Counted from the stretch's first letter, positions 1 through 6,921 are shown. The stretch: 15,499 bases of DNA from an uncultured Erysipelotrichaceae bacterium (GCA_902795755.1 CADBMO010000053.1:1-15499); one strand, 5' to 3'. The notes: generated by a model not told the origin, from the letters alone. Translations and numbers: made by a program.

Positions 1-247
1 CTTTTAAGTTTGAATTTCCATTATCAATAGTAATACCATGATTTAATTCAGGTATTGTTAAAGTACCCATCCATGGTGAATGATTTATTTTCTTATAAAT
101 ATAAGTATTATTGTTATTAAGATAACTTTCATCGTGAGTTACTCCATCATCAAGCAAGCCATTAAAACGTTCATTTTCTTTAGTAGCTTCCTTTTCAAAA
201 GCATCAAGCACAATTTTCATTAAATCATTATTATTGTAGTTTTCCAT
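1..247 (-). CDS. Hypothetical protein, N-terminal part (runs off window)
   Basis: An ATG at 247 opens a reading frame that stays open to the window edge, giving the first 82 residues. It begins MENYNNNDLMKIVLDAFEKE. A Shine-Dalgarno AAGGAGA lies just upstream (about 253-260), and a good promoter precedes it at 271-299. The visible part is hydrophilic and rich in Asn, Glu and Asp, with no signal peptide or membrane segment, so a cytoplasmic protein is likely. An N-terminal amphipathic helix (residues about 8-27) is followed by an Asn-rich stretch and a segment around HSPWMGTLTIPELNHG. I do not recognise the family. The frame, ribosome binding site and promoter make the gene itself well supported, but its function is unknown and its C-terminus is outside the window. 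Confidence 0.75.
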   Translation of the reverse strand, partial: MENYNNNDLMKIVLDAFEKEATKENERFNGLLDDGVTHDESYLNNNNTYIYKKINHSPWMGTLTIPELNHGITIDNGNSNLK

Positions 248-270
248 AAAGTTCTCCTTAAATGTCATTT

Positions 271-299
271 ATATTAACATAAAATATATATTTTTGCAA
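271..299 (-). promoter_or_regulatory. Promoter of the partial gene at 247
   Basis: On the minus strand, TTGCAA (294-299) is followed after exactly 17 bp by TAATAT (271-276), with an extended TG one base before the -10. The -35 box sits two bases from the stop codon of the peptidase gene, so the downstream gene probably has its own transcript start. I see no convincing hairpin terminator between the two genes. Confidence 0.6.
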
Positions 300-300
300 A

Positions 301-1212
301 TTACTTTTCACTAAGTATCTCAACATTAAGATTAGTTGCATCAAGCTTTACTTTACTACCAATTGGTATAACAATATTTTCACAATCATGACCAAAATCA
401 TCACATTTTAATATTGGAAAATCATATTCTTTCAAATTATTCATGAATACATCTTCTATTTTTATATCATCTGTATCAGCATGATAGTGTCCTATCCATA
501 ATCCTTTTATTTTATCAAACACACCATGATATTTTAATACTCCTAAATATCTATCTGCTAAAGAAAAATCGGTTGATCTAGAGTAAACCTCTAAAAATAA
601 TATTTTATCATTAAAATCAGGACAATACTCAGTATTAAGTAAAGTAACAATACTAGGCAAATTACCACCTACTATTATTCCTTTTGCACATCCTTCTTTT
701 AAGCATTTATATGGTTTATTATGATCCACATTTCCTAATTTACCATCTACTAGTACTTTCTTAAATTGCCCTAAATGAAAATCTTTTTCAATTTTTCTTA
801 CTAAATCAACAACTTCTCCATGATGATATGTTATTAATCCGGTTTTTGCATATATCGCTTCTAAATAATTAGTAGCATCACTATACCCACAAATTATTTT
901 GGGATTTTTCTTTATATTTTCATAATCTATTAATCCTAGCATATTAAAACTATTATCTCCACCAACGGCAGATATAATTGCCTTTACTTCTTTATCAGAA
1001 AACATATCATTAATATCATTTGCCTTTGATTTTATAGATGCTGAATAACCATGTTCATTATTATAAATATTTTTAGATAGTTTAGTTTTAAAACCCATAT
1101 CCTCAAATATTTTAATACCTTTTAACATTGATTCTTTTCTTTCTTTAATAATTGGTTCAGAAGGTGCTATAACTCCTATTGTATCTCCTATTTTTAATTT
1201 TTCTGCTACCAT
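301..1212 (-). CDS. S66-family serine carboxypeptidase (LD-carboxypeptidase / MccF-like)
   Basis: Cytoplasmic serine peptidase of family S66, whose members either trim L,D-peptides of recycled murein (LdcA) or cleave amide bonds in microcin C-type toxins (MccF). From the chosen start it has 303 residues, normal for the family. The nucleophile elbow GYSDAT puts the serine at 111. The other triad members are Glu208 in FLEVY and His275 in FGHDCEN, which is followed by the typical IPIG. The GGDNSF segment (84-89) and YHH before residue 132 resemble the MccF branch more than classical LdcA. No signal peptide is present. The start is ATG 1212, because GGAGG lies five bases upstream of it. Two upstream in-frame ATGs extend the frame to 1242 but overlap the promoter -10 and lack such a site. 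Family is secure; the substrate (murein or a toxin-like amide) cannot be settled here. Confidence 0.88.
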   Translation of the reverse strand: MVAEKLKIGDTIGVIAPSEPIIKERKESMLKGIKIFEDMGFKTKLSKNIYNNEHGYSASIKSKANDINDMFSDKEVKAIISAVGGDNSFNMLGLIDYENIKKNPKIICGYSDATNYLEAIYAKTGLITYHHGEVVDLVRKIEKDFHLGQFKKVLVDGKLGNVDHNKPYKCLKEGCAKGIIVGGNLPSIVTLLNTEYCPDFNDKILFLEVYSRSTDFSLADRYLGVLKYHGVFDKIKGLWIGHYHADTDDIKIEDVFMNNLKEYDFPILKCDDFGHDCENIVIPIGSKVKLDATNLNVEILSEK

Positions 1213-1232
1213 ACTAGCCTCCATATATTTAT

Positions 1233-1241
1233 ATTTTACCA
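1233..1241 (-). promoter_or_regulatory. Extended -10 promoter of the S66 peptidase
   Basis: Minus strand reads TTATGGTAAAAT. TAAAAT occupies 1233-1238 and TG lies at 1240-1241. No clear -35 box is visible; the U-tract of the preceding terminator falls there. The same extended -10 recurs at 7722, 9640, 11435, 14390 and 15217. Confidence 0.55.
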
Positions 1242-1252
1242 TAATTTAAATA

Positions 1253-1284
1253 ATATAAAAACTAGTACGTTTTGCACTAGTTTA
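1253..1284 (-). terminator. Rho-independent terminator of first metallopeptidase gene
   Basis: A 10-bp stem (1259-1268 with 1274-1283, one G-U pair) and a 5-base loop are followed on the minus strand by TTTTTATATT. The stem starts inside the stop codon. The sequence is nearly the same as the hairpins at 2421-2445 and 3531-3555. Confidence 0.85.
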
Positions 1285-2331
1285 CATTTTATGTTTGACG
1301 TCCTCTTCAACTACTTCTTCAAATTCAAAATTATTAACTTGAAAATGTTTGCTCAATTCATCTTCTAGTACTTTGATATTTACAAAATCTAATTTTAGAT
1401 TATAAATATCCATATTGCTAACAAATGAATTTACAAAATCCATGTATTCATTTGATACGTCTACTTCATCCCCATCTTTCATACCAAGTTCGCTGAATTT
1501 CATTTTTATTTTATTTGTGTAAATATTTAATAATATTCTTTCATTTTCTTCCATTATTCTATCAATTGTTGCTTGATGCTTATCATTTTTTTTCGTTACT
1601 GTCGATGCATTTGATATTATGTTTAGCAGCTTATCTATGTTTTCAATAAACCTATATACATAACTATCTTTAATATATTGGGATAAATGATTAATTAATC
1701 CATTTAAATCTGCCCTAAAATAGTATTTTGTAAGTTCCTCTTCTCCTACAATCTTTATTAATGCTTGAATATATGGTTGTATATAATAATATGTGTCTTT
1801 ACCACCAAATAGTTTTTTATCTAAATACGAAGTAAAGCCTTCGTTCAAACCTTTTCCTATATTAAAATTATTAGGATGACGTTGAAAAAATCCACAATAT
1901 TGAATTTTTCCTTGATTAAATGCTGAACACATATGAAGGAATTCATGACTAAGAGACTTAGCGCCATTGTTTTTTCGTAAATAAATAGTATTTTCTATGT
2001 CACCATATGACCCCATAGTTGTATATACGCTTCTTTTATTGTATTTATTAAGTTTATTTTTTTCAGCAATTACTAAATCTTCTAAATTATTATTCATAAA
2101 TGTTAAATCTACATATGGTAATTTCTCTTTAATTGTTTTTATAATATATTCTAATTCGTCACTATATTTAATTCTTACATCGATTGGTTTCCATTTAGAG
2201 CTTTTTTTGATTTGTTTATGAACCTTATCTCTATTTATAACATGACCCTTTATGTAAGTCTTCTCAGAATAAATATTTATTATATATGACAATTCTATAA
2301 GTATTAAATTAGCGGCATTTACAAAATCCAT
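1282..2331 (-). CDS. HExxH metallopeptidase-like protein, copy A
   Basis: Family not recognised by name; 349 residues, no signal peptide and no clear membrane span, so probably cytoplasmic. It shows the gluzincin-type zinc signature: HEFLH with His129, catalytic-type Glu130 and His133, then GLNEGFTSYLD with Glu164 as the probable third ligand, 31 residues after the second His. This makes a zinc-dependent peptidase the likeliest activity, although the substrate is unknown. Residues 66-85 (TIKEKLPYVDLTFMNNNLED) are identical in the neighbouring paralogue. The C-terminal third is helical and charged, and more diverged. ATG 2331 was chosen because it aligns with the paralogue's start and follows GGAAGTGAT; a GTG at 2340 lies inside that Shine-Dalgarno. 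It has its own promoter (2364-2392) and terminator (1253-1284), so it looks monocistronic. The zinc-site reading is well supported, the exact role is not. Confidence 0.8.
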   Translation of the reverse strand: MDFVNAANLILIELSYIINIYSEKTYIKGHVINRDKVHKQIKKSSKWKPIDVRIKYSDELEYIIKTIKEKLPYVDLTFMNNNLEDLVIAEKNKLNKYNKRSVYTTMGSYGDIENTIYLRKNNGAKSLSHEFLHMCSAFNQGKIQYCGFFQRHPNNFNIGKGLNEGFTSYLDKKLFGGKDTYYYIQPYIQALIKIVGEEELTKYYFRADLNGLINHLSQYIKDSYVYRFIENIDKLLNIISNASTVTKKNDKHQATIDRIMEENERILLNIYTNKIKMKFSELGMKDGDEVDVSNEYMDFVNSFVSNMDIYNLKLDFVNIKVLEDELSKHFQVNNFEFEEVVEEDVKHKM

Positions 2332-2363
2332 AAATATCACTTCCTTTATTTCACTCTACTTTA

Positions 2364-2392
2364 ATAATATCATTATACTTTTTTATGGTCAA
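2364..2392 (-). promoter_or_regulatory. Promoter of metallopeptidase copy A
   Basis: Minus strand TTGACC (2387-2392), 17-bp spacer, TATTAT (2364-2369) with extended TG at 2371-2372. It matches the promoter of copy B in both boxes and spacing. Conservation continues upstream of the -35 (TTTACATATTTA here, TTTACACATTTA in copy B), which could be an UP element or operator. Confidence 0.75.
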
Positions 2393-2414
2393 TAAATATG
2401 TAAATTCCTATGTA

Positions 2415-2447
2415 AAGCAAAAAATAGTACGTTTTGTACTAGTTTTA
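2415..2447 (-). terminator. Rho-independent terminator of metallopeptidase copy B
   Basis: Stem 2421-2430 with 2436-2445 (one mismatch), loop of 5 bases, followed on the minus strand by TTTTTTGCTTT. Same hairpin as at 1259-1283 and 3531-3555, and again overlapping the stop codon. Confidence 0.8.
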
Positions 2448-3443
2448 AATTTTATGTTGTGCTTGTCCTTCTTTAGTTTTCTTAATCTCGTTTAAGTATT
2501 TTTCTATTTCACTTTCAAATAAATTCATGTTAATATATGATTTATTTAAGTTTTTATCGCTAATAGACCACATAAATATGTTTAAAAAGGCCTTTATTTC
2601 ATCTTTTAAGTTTTCTGTTTCTACTTTATCTACTACTAAATTAATAAACATCTTAGTAACAATTTTAGCATTTTCATTAATAATCTTTTCTATGATTTCA
2701 ACATCTTCTTTTGGATAATAATCTACACTAGATTTCTTATAATATATCAAATACAAAAGCGTATCCATATTATTAATTAGTTTATATACCATAGTCTCAT
2801 CACAATACTTTGATAAATGATTAATTAAGGAGTTTAAGTCGGCAGTAAAATAATACTTTGCCATGTTTTCTTCGCCTACTATTTTTTCTATAAACATTAC
2901 GTAAGGTTTTACTATGGAGTAACCATCTTCTCTTCCAAAAAGTTTAGAATCCAAATAAGCAGTATAACCTTCATTTAGTCCTCTACCTATTAATAATCTA
3001 TTATTTTGATATTGACTAAAACCAGCATAGATTGTTTTACCATTGTTATAAGTAGAGCTTAAATGCAATAATTCATGATTAATTGATTTGCTTTTGTCAT
3101 CAATCAATATTTCAATAATATTTTTTATTATGTCATACGATCCACCATTATTGATCGCTTTTAACTTGTTTTTTTCTACAATTAAAAAATCTTCTAAGTT
3201 GTTATTCATAAATGTTAGATCAACATATGGTAATTTTTCTTTTATAGTTCTTATAAAGTTTTCTACTTCGGCATTATATTTTATCTTTACATCTATTGGT
3301 CTAGGTTTTAAACTTTTAGTCACCATTTTAGTTACTTTGTTCTTATTTATAACATGGCCTTTTATATATGTTTTTTGCGAATATACGTAAAATATATAGC
3401 CTAATTCCGTTAGCATTAACGAAAGAGCATCATATATATTCAT
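2445..3443 (-). CDS. HExxH metallopeptidase-like protein, copy B
   Basis: Paralogue of the gene at 1282-2331; 332 residues, soluble, no signal peptide. The zinc motif is HELLH (His123, Glu124, His127) and the third ligand is probably Glu158 in GLNEGYTAYLD. The spacing from the second His to this Glu is 31 residues, as in copy A. Other shared blocks are YIKGHVIN near residue 26, the 20-residue block at 67-86, KYYF.ADLN near 185, and LINHLS. Divergence is greatest just before HExxH and in the C-terminal third, as if substrate recognition had drifted. The start is ATG 3443, with GGAGTGAT eight bases upstream; the open frame extends 29 codons further but only through the promoter. It is flanked by its own promoter and terminator. 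Predicted zinc peptidase with unknown substrate; possibly a functional partner of copy A. Confidence 0.8.
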   Translation of the reverse strand: MNIYDALSLMLTELGYIFYVYSQKTYIKGHVINKNKVTKMVTKSLKPRPIDVKIKYNAEVENFIRTIKEKLPYVDLTFMNNNLEDFLIVEKNKLKAINNGGSYDIIKNIIEILIDDKSKSINHELLHLSSTYNNGKTIYAGFSQYQNNRLLIGRGLNEGYTAYLDSKLFGREDGYSIVKPYVMFIEKIVGEENMAKYYFTADLNSLINHLSKYCDETMVYKLINNMDTLLYLIYYKKSSVDYYPKEDVEIIEKIINENAKIVTKMFINLVVDKVETENLKDEIKAFLNIFMWSISDKNLNKSYINMNLFESEIEKYLNEIKKTKEGQAQHKI

Positions 3444-3474
3444 TATTATCACTCCATTATTACAATCTATTTTA

Positions 3475-3503
3475 ATAATATCATGACGTTTTATTATAGT
3501 CAA
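3475..3503 (-). promoter_or_regulatory. Promoter of metallopeptidase copy B
   Basis: Minus strand TTGACT (3498-3503), 17-bp spacer, TATTAT (3475-3480) with extended TG at 3482-3483. Near-identical in layout to the copy A promoter. Confidence 0.75.
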
Positions 3504-3525
3504 TAAATGTGTAAATAATAAGTAA

Positions 3526-3555
3526 ATCAAAAACTAGTACATTTTGTACTAGTTA
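3526..3555 (-). terminator. Rho-independent terminator after the 192-residue protein gene
   Basis: A 9-bp stem (3532-3540 with 3546-3554), loop ATTTT on the plus strand, then TTTTTGATTT on the minus strand. It is the third copy of the ACTAGTAC hairpin, here behind a gene not visibly homologous to the two metallopeptidases. Confidence 0.85.
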
Positions 3556-4131
3556 TTTCTTTTTATCATAAGCACTTTTAATAAGGTCACTTTCTTTTAA
3601 TTCTTCATCAGTTACTTTACTTTTAATAGTATCTTCATATATACTATCTACCAAATCATCTATTTTTCTTACCATATCATTATCCATATAATCTTCTTTG
3701 TTTAAGGTAACATATGCTTTCATTGTTTTAGCATCTAAACTTGCATCATGTGAAGCCTTCATTGCAAATTCATATTTTTCTTCTTCTGATTTGTTTGGAT
3801 CATTAATAATTGATGCCAATCTTAAATACTTTGCTATTGCTATATATGAATAATTGTCATATCTATTAATTTGCTCGTTAAAATGATCTTTATCTATTTT
3901 CATTTTATTAAGTACTTCATTTAGTTTTTCTTCATCCATATTATAAATATCTCTATCTAAAATAATTTGATATGCTGCTAAAATAACACATATTTCTTGA
4001 GTATGTAAAATTTGCTTAGATACCTTTTCTTTATCTAAAACAACTGAAGGGCTTAAAATCTTAAGTTGACTTTTAACACCTTCATTTCTAAGCTTTTTGC
4101 TTTCCTTTGTTATCGCTTTATACTTATTCAT
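3553..4131 (-). CDS. Unknown soluble helical protein, 192 residues
   Basis: I do not recognise this protein. It is highly charged (many Lys, Glu, Asp), predicted mostly helical, and has no signal peptide or membrane span, so it should be cytoplasmic. A more hydrophobic helix lies near residues 45-58 (ICVILAAYQIIL), and the C-terminus is Lys-rich (SAYDKKK). The start ATG 4131 follows AGGTGATA, which can pair with the 5' part of the anti-Shine-Dalgarno. The in-frame GTG at 4140 overlaps that site and was rejected. The start lies inside the end of a 33-codon ORF (4225-4124), so the two are probably translationally coupled. It shares its terminator hairpin with the two metallopeptidase genes immediately downstream, which suggests a common history or role; a partner, substrate or inhibitor are possibilities only. 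Confidence 0.75.
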   Translation of the reverse strand: MNKYKAITKESKKLRNEGVKSQLKILSPSVVLDKEKVSKQILHTQEICVILAAYQIILDRDIYNMDEEKLNEVLNKMKIDKDHFNEQINRYDNYSYIAIAKYLRLASIINDPNKSEEEKYEFAMKASHDASLDAKTMKAYVTLNKEDYMDNDMVRKIDDLVDSIYEDTIKSKVTDEELKESDLIKSAYDKKK

Positions 4132-4225
4132 TATTATCACCTAGCCTCTTTTCTAGTGCAATTAATAAATCAATCATTTCTTTATGTATTTTCATAAAGT
4201 CCATTATTTCTTGTATATCTTCCAT
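4124..4225 (-). CDS. Small protein, 33 residues, coupled to the downstream gene
   Basis: ATG 4225 is preceded by a strong TAGGAGG and opens a 33-residue frame beginning MEDIQEIMDFMKIHKEMIDL and ending LGDNNE. Its TAA (4124-4126) lies just inside the next gene, whose ATG is at 4131, so the two overlap by 8 bases in different frames. The peptide has a heptad-like pattern of Ile, Met and Leu and would form one amphipathic helix or short coiled coil. It could be a binding partner of the 192-residue protein or simply a leader peptide that controls its translation. A TATAAT lies 23 bases upstream. The coding potential rests on the ribosome binding site, the helix pattern and the coupling; no family was recognised. 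Confidence 0.65.
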   Translation of the reverse strand: MEDIQEIMDFMKIHKEMIDLLIALEKRLGDNNE

Positions 4226-4248
4226 AAAACCTCCTACTATACATTTTC

Positions 4249-4254
4249 ATTATA
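4249..4254 (-). promoter_or_regulatory. -10 box of the small-protein operon
   Basis: Minus strand TTTTATATAATG contains a consensus TATAAT at 4249-4254. A matching -35 is not clear, because the expected place is in the A/T-only tail of the preceding terminator. It would drive the 33-residue and 192-residue protein genes. Confidence 0.5.
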
Positions 4255-4265
4255 TAAAATTAAAT

Positions 4266-4306
4266 AATAAAAAAATAAACAAATCTAATATTAGATTTGT
4301 TTATTT
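4266..4306 (-). terminator. Terminator of the five-gene operon (perfect palindrome)
   Basis: Positions 4273-4306 form a perfect 34-bp palindrome followed on the minus strand by a T-rich tail (TATTTTTTTATT). The palindrome includes the stop codon and last lysine codon of the AraC-type gene. A and T dominate the stem, but its length and U-tract make termination likely. Confidence 0.85.
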
Positions 4307-5092
4307 AATTGGTATTAATCTATAACATGTATCTCCTTCATAATACTCTATATCATAATTCTTATTAGTTATGTAATTTAAAGAAGGAATATAAGTATCA
4401 TGAATATTTTTACTTACTTTTATAATATCTTTTTGATATCTACTTTCTAAATCAAACTTTAAATATTCACCATTTGGTACAGTCTTTTTTATCGCATTTG
4501 GTAATTGTTTTGAACATCCCAAGTAATAAAGTAACTTATCTTTTTCTTTTATAGAAATAGCATACATACCATTATCATTCATTATTTTATATGTATCATC
4601 TCTTTTTGTTTTTTTATATAGTTCTCTTATCTTGTATTGTAAATCTAATCTAGTATCCGCACTTACAACATAACAGTATAGCGTTTTTTTACTTAGTTTT
4701 ACAACCTCATAATTAACTTCTTTAAATCTATCTATTTTACTAAAGTTTAATCTAGGAAATAATACGGATTTAGTATTATTTTCCCTACACTTTTTAGGAG
4801 TTATACCAAACTCTTTTTTAAAGGCTCTATCAAAAGATACTACCGAATTATAATTATATCTATAGGCAATATTAATTATTAAATCATTAGTAGTTACTAA
4901 ATCTTCATACGCTTTAGATAATCTTCTTTTTTTAATATATTCATATATACTAATTCCAGTTAAAAACGTAAATATTCTTTGTAATATAAATTCATTTTCG
5001 CCAACTATTTTGCCTAGTTTTTTATAATCAATCTCACTAGTTAGATTATTTTCTATATAATCTATCATTTCGTTTAGTAATTTATAATTCAT
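4301..5092 (-). CDS. AraC-family regulator with Rob/GyrI-like effector domain
   Basis: Transcriptional regulator of 263 residues. Residues 1-105 hold the paired AraC helix-turn-helix: the first HTH is around LGKIVGENEFILQRIF (26-41), the connecting helix is YIKKRRLSKAYEDL (52-65), and the second HTH is IAYRYNYNSVVSFDRAFKKEFGITPKKCR (75-103), closing on the family signature FGITPxxxR. After a linker, residues about 125-263 resemble the GyrI-like effector-binding domain found in Rob. HTH first and sensor second is the Rob order, unlike classical AraC. It is the last gene of the operon beginning at 7701, starting 23 bases after the phosphatase with GGTGG upstream. This fits a ligand-sensing regulator acting on its own operon or on the exporter next door, which is inference. 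DNA-binding role is confident; the ligand is unknown. Confidence 0.88.
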   Translation of the reverse strand: MNYKLLNEMIDYIENNLTSEIDYKKLGKIVGENEFILQRIFTFLTGISIYEYIKKRRLSKAYEDLVTTNDLIINIAYRYNYNSVVSFDRAFKKEFGITPKKCRENNTKSVLFPRLNFSKIDRFKEVNYEVVKLSKKTLYCYVVSADTRLDLQYKIRELYKKTKRDDTYKIMNDNGMYAISIKEKDKLLYYLGCSKQLPNAIKKTVPNGEYLKFDLESRYQKDIIKVSKNIHDTYIPSLNYITNKNYDIEYYEGDTCYRLIPIK

Positions 5093-5115
5093 AAAACCAC
5101 CCTATTAATAGTTTA

Positions 5116-5574
5116 TCACATATTTAGATATTTTAAAAATGCTTCACAACCTATTTTTATATCTTCAAATGTTTTATCAAAGTTACCATAATACCAAGGA
5201 TCTAATACGTCTCTTTTATCGTTAGTAAAATCAAGTAACTTATAAATTTTATTATTATAATCATTACCTACTATTCTAATAATATTTTTTATATTAGAAT
5301 CATCCATCCCAATTATATAATCAAACTTTTCATAATCATCTTTATTCATTTTTCTTGCAACATGTTTATCAAAATGTATATTATTTTTAATTAATATATC
5401 TTTAGCAGGAGGATAAATATCAGTTGGGGTGTATGTGTTTTCACTACTAGTTGCTTTTGATTCAATATAAAATTCTTTTGATAATCCTTTTTTATCTACC
5501 ATATCTTTAAATATATACTCAGCCATAGGACTTCTACATATATTTCCTAAACACACAAATAAAACTTTAATCAT
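5116..5574 (-). CDS. Low-molecular-weight protein tyrosine phosphatase
   Basis: Cytoplasmic enzyme of 152 residues that hydrolyses phosphotyrosine (or phosphoarginine in some Bacilli). The P-loop VCLGNICRSP supplies nucleophile Cys8 and Arg14 of the CX5R motif, with the usual Ser15. The general acid is Asp125 in DPWYYG. The length is typical and nothing is missing. It starts three bases after the stop of the ATP-grasp gene, with AAAGGAAA inside that gene's end. The gene ends TGA followed directly by TAA, a tandem stop. Bacterial homologues often regulate capsule or exopolysaccharide kinases, but no such kinase is visible here. In this operon, dephosphorylation of a small-molecule intermediate or of a partner protein is also conceivable. 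Confidence 0.92.
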   Translation of the reverse strand: MIKVLFVCLGNICRSPMAEYIFKDMVDKKGLSKEFYIESKATSSENTYTPTDIYPPAKDILIKNNIHFDKHVARKMNKDDYEKFDYIIGMDDSNIKNIIRIVGNDYNNKIYKLLDFTNDKRDVLDPWYYGNFDKTFEDIKIGCEAFLKYLNM

Positions 5575-5577
5575 ATA

Positions 5578-6405
5578 TTATTTCCTTTTCACACTATCAT
5601 AATAGTCATAAACCATATTTTTATAATTATTTATAAATGAATTCCTTGTTTCTTCATCTAAAGAGTTTAAATTTAAATATGGTGCCGAATCACCAATTTC
5701 AAGTAAAAGAAGATTACCATCAACAGTTTTTAAAAAATCTATTCTTTGTACTCCGCAAAAACCATCATTACATAAGTTAGCAAAAGATTGAGCAATTTCT
5801 AATTCTTCTTGGGTGTAATTATATAGATTAGGAATTGGATATACCGGTTTTTTGCTTGGAACAAATTCTAATACATACTGAAACTCTTTATTCAAAAAGT
5901 AAAACTCTACTTCTTTTGAAAAATTAATCTTTGGTTGAATTAAATAATTATCATTATTAATAATATCCTTTTTTTCTTTTTCAATAATCCCGTAACCATC
6001 ATAACCATTTATTGGTTTCATTAATAATAAATCATTATCATTGTAGTTAGAAAAATCATTTATATTAACAGAAGACGGAATAACAGGATAACCTTTTTTA
6101 TATAATTCTTGTAAATATATTTTACCTTGATTATCAAAAATACCATTTAAATTTATAGTAGGAATTCTTTTGCTTTTTAATCTTTTTATTAAAATATTTA
6201 TATTATTCTTATGATGTTCATAGTTATCTTTGTTTAAATGCCATATGTTTCTAATTACAATTATATCAAACATATCATCTAATTTTTCATCGTAATTTTC
6301 TCGCGTGATTGTTACTTGATGACCATCATTTATAAAAGCTCTTGCAATCATACAATCTTCTTTTAAACCTGGATTATCAATATCTGTAACCAATAATATA
6401 TTCAT
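5578..6405 (-). CDS. ATP-grasp ligase, DcsG/glutathione-synthetase-like
   Basis: ATP-grasp enzyme of 275 residues, expected to activate a carboxylate as acyl phosphate and join it to an amine. Residues 1-90 form the N-terminal domain with IVIRNIWH (49-56), corresponding to the VVRSTWDY-type motif of DcsG-like ligases. The segment KIYLQELYKKGYPVIPS (95-111) matches their K-YL-L-GVPVVPT element. Lys130 in LLMKP and the glycine-rich GYDGYG (134-139) bind ATP, and QPKI (157-160) is the hinge. GVQRIDF (218-224) and LLLLEIGDSAPYLNL (232-246) hold the metal-binding acid residues. DcsG closes the D-cycloserine ring, but many relatives have unknown substrates, so only the chemistry class is proposed. 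It is two bases from the upstream HAD gene, whose last codons contain its GGAGAG ribosome binding site. Fold is confident; subfamily moderately so. Confidence 0.8.
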   Translation of the reverse strand: MNILLVTDIDNPGLKEDCMIARAFINDGHQVTITRENYDEKLDDMFDIIVIRNIWHLNKDNYEHHKNNINILIKRLKSKRIPTINLNGIFDNQGKIYLQELYKKGYPVIPSSVNINDFSNYNDNDLLLMKPINGYDGYGIIEKEKKDIINNDNYLIQPKINFSKEVEFYFLNKEFQYVLEFVPSKKPVYPIPNLYNYTQEELEIAQSFANLCNDGFCGVQRIDFLKTVDGNLLLLEIGDSAPYLNLNSLDEETRNSFINNYKNMVYDYYDSVKRK

Positions 6406-6407
6406 AT

Positions 6408-6911
6408 TTACTCTCCAATTATTTCTTCTACTTCACTTGGTAATAAAGCATTTATTCCCATGTTTTTAAATCTATCTATATTTTCTTTTAGTTCATCTAC
6501 AAACAAAATCTCATCCAATTTACAATTATTGATTTTTTGAATAACATTTACGCCATCGACTTTCATTTCTTGTGACCTTGCCATTATTACTTCAATATCA
6601 TTACCATAGTGCTTATGAACAAATTTTTCTTTTGCTTTTAATTGAAATGAAAACTTCATACCAGATAAAACATATAATTTAGTACCTTGTTTTCTTAACA
6701 TATCAATAAATTTATATAATGAATCTGACATATCACATACTTCTATTTCATCATAATAATTATCAGAATTTAAATAAGCATTTTTATAAAAGTCTAAAAA
6801 TACATTATAATCCTTATTTCTTTTTTCAGAATACTGTTGATCACGATGAATAGCAAGCGTATTATCAAAATCAAATATTGCAACTTTAATTTTTTTTAAA
6901 TATATATTCAT
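6408..6911 (-). CDS. HAD-superfamily hydrolase (small, phosphatase-like)
   Basis: HAD-fold enzyme of 167 residues, probably a magnesium-dependent phosphatase. Motif I is FDFDNTLA with nucleophile Asp14 and acid/base Asp16. Motif II is LSG with Ser83. Motif III is probably Lys117 in EMKVDG. Motif IV is ILFVDE with Asp139 and Glu140, so the usual DD pair reads DE. A moderately long insertion between motif I and II (about residues 22-65) forms a C1-type helical cap rich in Tyr and Asn. The ribosome binding site GGAG overlaps the stop codon of the preceding metallophosphoesterase, ten bases away, so the two are tightly co-expressed. The substrate cannot be told from sequence; within the operon a phosphorylated intermediate of the ATP-grasp product is a guess. 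Confidence 0.85.
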   Translation of the reverse strand: MNIYLKKIKVAIFDFDNTLAIHRDQQYSEKRNKDYNVFLDFYKNAYLNSDNYYDEIEVCDMSDSLYKFIDMLRKQGTKLYVLSGMKFSFQLKAKEKFVHKHYGNDIEVIMARSQEMKVDGVNVIQKINNCKLDEILFVDELKENIDRFKNMGINALLPSEVEEIIGE

Positions 6912-6921
6912 TTTATTACTC

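Larger units (their letters stand above)
1253..3508 (-). repeat. Tandem duplication of promoter-metallopeptidase-terminator cassette
   Basis: Two diverged copies of one transcription unit lie head to tail: copy A about 1253-2397, copy B about 2415-3508. Similarity covers the upstream element (TTTACA[TC]ATTTATTGAC), the promoter, the coding region and the terminator hairpin. At DNA level the best-conserved coding block (about 2076-2130 against 3190-3245) differs mainly at synonymous positions, which indicates an old duplication kept under protein-level selection, not a recent copy. Confidence 0.8.

Noticed and set aside
280..295. A/T-only palindrome near the end of the S66 peptidase gene as a possible terminator.
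   Set aside because: The stem is only A-U pairs, has no following U-tract, and lies inside the spacer and -35 of a better-supported promoter.
1997..3390. Plus-strand open frames of 63-100 codons opposite the metallopeptidase genes.
   Set aside because: They lie antisense to strongly supported coding regions, lack good ribosome binding sites and encode the Leu/Ile/Ser/Phe-rich sequence expected from the complement of A/T-rich genes.
3444..3530. N-terminal extension of metallopeptidase copy B by 29 codons.
   Set aside because: The extension covers the conserved promoter and has no counterpart in copy A; ATG 3443 has the proper Shine-Dalgarno.
5116..5121. TGA directly followed by TAA at the end of the phosphatase gene, hinting that TGA might encode Trp as in Mollicutes.
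   Set aside because: Trp is TGG in the genes checked, long frames are intact under the standard code, and the ABC exporter gene's TGA (9695-9697), if read through, would run translation into its own terminator. A tandem stop explains the case.
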